A DNA stretch of 64,000 nt from Sinonovacula constricta (taxonomy: Eukaryota; Mollusca; Bivalvia; Cardiida; Solecurtidae), in the NCBI GenBank assembly GCA_007844125.1, contig CM017561.1, positions 56,981,774 to 57,045,773 of the forward strand, given 5' to 3'. Made by a program: the position numbers and the translations under genes. Each line of letters starts with the position of its first letter. Within the stretch, counting starts at the first letter, position 1. The notes below the pieces were generated by a model that was not told the origin of the DNA, did not search any database, and saw nothing but the letters and a program-made list of their open reading frames with translations. This document shows, in pieces, positions 61,692 through 64,000 of this stretch.

Positions 61692-62288
61692 TACGATAAC
61701 CATCTATACCATTTCCTCCTCCATGGTGGAAGGAGTGATAAGTTATGTGACAGTTGTCCCCCTTTGCAAGGTCTTTTAATTTTTCTCTTAATTATTTTCA
61801 TGTTGCAGTTTAGTTTTTAAGACGGAAAAAATAGGTCAAAAAAAGTTTGGCAATTTTCTACTCATCCAGTGTCTCCCAGTCAAAGATATTTTAACATACA
61901 TTGATTTTGTTTTCCATCTGTATGTTCATGTTCATATGATAATCATTTATTAATTAAGAACATGAAGTTGTGAGTGTTACTGCTTTAAAGTTTCTATTAG
62001 TATAAGTGAGTATACCAATATTAGCAATTGTAGTACTGAAATTACCATACCTTAATTGAAATAAAAGATTTATATAAAAAATATTATAAAAAATGATTTT
62101 TTTTCTTTTTACATACCCTAGCAAAAACTACATGAAATAATATTCAGGTTTTGTAATCAGAAATTACTCAAGAATTATCATCGGCTAAAGTCCATGGCTT
62201 AAAGTGTATATAATGTTTTGAGCTTTTGTGAATAGTAGTCACATTTGTAAGTTATCTGATTGCACAGCTAGAGAGAGAGGACTTTGTG

Positions 62289-62318
62289 TGGGGGTGGGGG
62301 TGGGGGGGGGTCGGGGTC
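62289..62318 (+). repeat. G-quadruplex-type tract
   Basis: Four plus-strand runs of at least four G with one- to two-base loops (GGGGGTGGGGGTGGGGGGGG, then GGTCGGGG). A strong intramolecular quadruplex candidate. Confidence 0.75.
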
Positions 62319-62346
62319 CTATGACAGTAAATGTATGATCAGAGCC

Positions 62347-64000
62347 CAGGGTTCGACATTAAGGACCGACCGAACGACATTCACTAGTAGATCGGTGGTC
62401 TGGTCTAGCTAAGTCCTAGGCTAGCTGGACCAACTGGTCGTGTTCTAAATCGGACAAAGTTCGCCGTAAATCCGCCATGAATGAATCAAAAGTAAAAAAG
62501 AATAATATTTATAATGGTTAAACTCGGTCAAACCATTGACGTTTGTCGATACAGTTTCTTGGGAAACCCGAGTGTGCTATATTTAGCAGTATATTTAGTA
62601 ACATGCGTTCACTGATTGGCTTGTGCTTTCAGAACGAGGCTTTTCCCTTCATCGGAACTCCTCGGGTAATTACGTCCTCGGGACAATCATCCCTCGACTG
62701 TATCTGGTGCAATGATACTTAATGAAATCACGATCGTTTTGGTCGTCAGAAGAATATGCCTAAAATGTTGTTCGCACAAAACATGAACAACGGCATTGTT
62801 TGACAGCTGCATGTCTGCTGCGGTGGGTAAATTAAACCTGGATGATACTGCAGTAAGCCGTCATCCGAGCTGCCATCTTTGTTTTGATGTCTGTCACAAA
62901 AGCAGTCCCATTTATTGAAATGGCCGAGGTGATCCGACTACCTACATACACCCGAGAGATGATTCGTGAATTATCTGAGGTGTTCCGATTGCTTTTTCTC
63001 CCACGCACTTGCCAAATATCCAATGTCGTAATACTTATTGTTAAGCAGGATACGAATGGTTATTTCTTCATCTATCTTTTTAGTTTCTAATGTTTACGGA
63101 ACTTTCCTATTATTATTTATAATATTTAAATAAAAATGCGAGGGATACAAGTGCACAAATACTATCTGTACTGATGAAATCCCAAGTATTACGACAACAA
63201 ACTATTACCGGTATACGGTTTGTTTATAACGCACTTTGCGCAGATGACACAAAAATGTCGAGAAACTTAAGTTTGGTTTTTCAAGATAACAAATAGGTAA
63301 CAATACGAAACAAATGAGGAAGGATGCTTCAAAGAAACTGTATGACAAAACAAAGCAGATAAGATCGTTTTGTCCAACAGATGAGTTTAGTTGGCTAGAT
63401 TTTGAAGAAAAGAGCATTGTTATGTTTTGTAAGACATGCAGATAGTATGAAGAGTGTGGAGGATTTGTCGTCGGTACGGACAATTTCAGAAGCAATAATA
63501 TAAAGGGGCATTCTAAATCTGAATCACATATATCTCACCAACAGAAATATGATCTTAAGTACAGCTCACCGCTCACTACTTTTGTTGCATCCTATACTGG
63601 GGAAATAAATAAAGCAGGTTGACAATCAGTCATGTGAGTCTAGCCTGTTCAGTTGTGTGAAAACATCTAGTCATGTAGTTATGGTCATACTTAACTTTCT
63701 AGTCATATAAGTACCAATGTATGATACCTATATTAGACTAAAAATATGTATAATCATACCTAAGTTGCATTAATAGAATATTAAGTTTCATGCTAATTTT
63801 CTTCATAAATATCTCATACTTGGTTAAATTGGTATGTTATTTCAAAACAATGCTTGAACTCACATAACAATTTGATTTAAGTATGCTTGTATGTGTATAA
63901 TGCGTTTTACATTTTGGTCTAGTCCCGTTTTGGTCAGGTCTAGTAAGTTTTCTAAGTTACTGGACCACTGGCCCAGCTCTCAAAAAAGTTAATGTCGAAC
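62347..64000 (+). mobile_element. hAT-like DNA transposon (right end cut by window)
   Basis: Begins CAGGGTTCGACATTAAGGAC. The last bases of the window read GTTAATGTCGAAC, the complement of GTTCGACATTAAC, so a matching terminal inverted repeat is just being completed at the edge. Between them lies a TTF-type zinc-finger fragment of the kind carried by hAT-derived proteins. CAGGG-type termini fit hAT. Confidence 0.65.
63314..63619 (+). pseudogene. Broken TTF-type zinc finger, hAT transposase relic
   Basis: From ATG 63,314 the frame gives FCPTDEFSWLDFEEKSIVMF, CKTC, then a TAG at 63,443-63,445. The same frame continues with GGFVVGTDNFRSNNIKGHSK and SESH. Tryptophan plus C-x2-C (FCKTC), a 'G..NFR...I..H' stretch and a final H-x4-H is the layout of TTF-type fingers at the N-terminus of ZNF862/KIAA1586-like hAT-derived proteins. 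The transposase core is absent from the window. Confidence 0.6.

Larger units (their letters stand above)
59136..61712. mobile_element. 2.6-kb unit bounded by imperfect inverted repeats
   Basis: Left end: GTATAGATGGTTATCG (59,138-59,153) followed 28 bp later by GTCCGCCATCTTTGTGGTAA. Right end, on the minus strand: GTATAGATGGTTATCG followed by GTCCGCCATATTTGTGGTAA (61,709 down to 61,635). The spacer differs between the arms. A MITE copy (59,811-60,742) lies inside. No transposase frame was found, so this may be a non-autonomous element or an inverted duplication. Confidence 0.6.

Noticed and set aside
62884..63090. 68-codon frame inside the hAT-like element
   Set aside because: No conserved motif and not in line with the zinc-finger fragment downstream; treated as chance.

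Overview
This window looks like one piece of an animal nuclear genome, most likely a bivalve mollusc. It is AT-rich. Genes are split by GT-AG introns and most of the DNA is intron or intergenic. The dispersed repeats include tRNA-headed SINEs, an array element ending in a 'GGCCCTCTTGTT'-like tail, and an element opening with a TATGCTCCCCGAAA hairpin; all are of kinds I know from bivalve genomes. The species assignment is inference; the genes and repeats are read from the sequence.

Two protein-coding genes are supported. On the minus strand, 10,372-10,783 is the first coding exon of an LHFPL-family (LHFPL3/4/5-like) tetraspan membrane protein; its later exons lie to the left and were not found. 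On the plus strand, ten coding exons from 14,790 to 57,963 encode residues 1-381 of ORC5, the AAA+-like subunit 5 of the origin recognition complex. The frame is intact with no internal stop. The C-terminal 50-60 residues must lie to the right of the window. The two genes are head to head about 4 kb apart, as are human LHFPL3 and ORC5 at 7q22, so the pair looks like an old bilaterian linkage.

Layout: 1-10,371 LHFPL intron or flank with SINE copies; 10,372-10,783 LHFPL exon; 10,784-14,740 the divergent intergenic region with one candidate non-coding exon; 14,790-57,963 ORC5; 57,964-64,000 last visible ORC5 intron, holding a 31-bp minisatellite, an inverted-repeat-bounded element and the left part of a hAT-like transposon.

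The most striking content is tandem repetition inside the ORC5 introns. Coding intron 1 (20.7 kb) carries three arrays: 62 bp x about 37, 146 bp x about 6.5 and 128 bp x 72. The 128-bp array runs directly into coding exon 2. Each unit carries the branch-point-like TAAC, the TATATTTCAG acceptor and a degenerate copy of the start of exon 2, followed by a GTAAAT donor-like site. The true acceptor is therefore the last of about 73 near-identical ones. The 62-bp array is an expansion of one end of a TTAA-flanked MITE, whose intact relative lies 4.4 kb upstream. Other ORC5 introns hold arrays of 26, 69, 53, about 140, about 142 and 31 bp.

No rRNA gene, functional tRNA gene, CRISPR array or prokaryotic gene was seen. 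Most apparent open reading frames here are SINE or minisatellite shadows.
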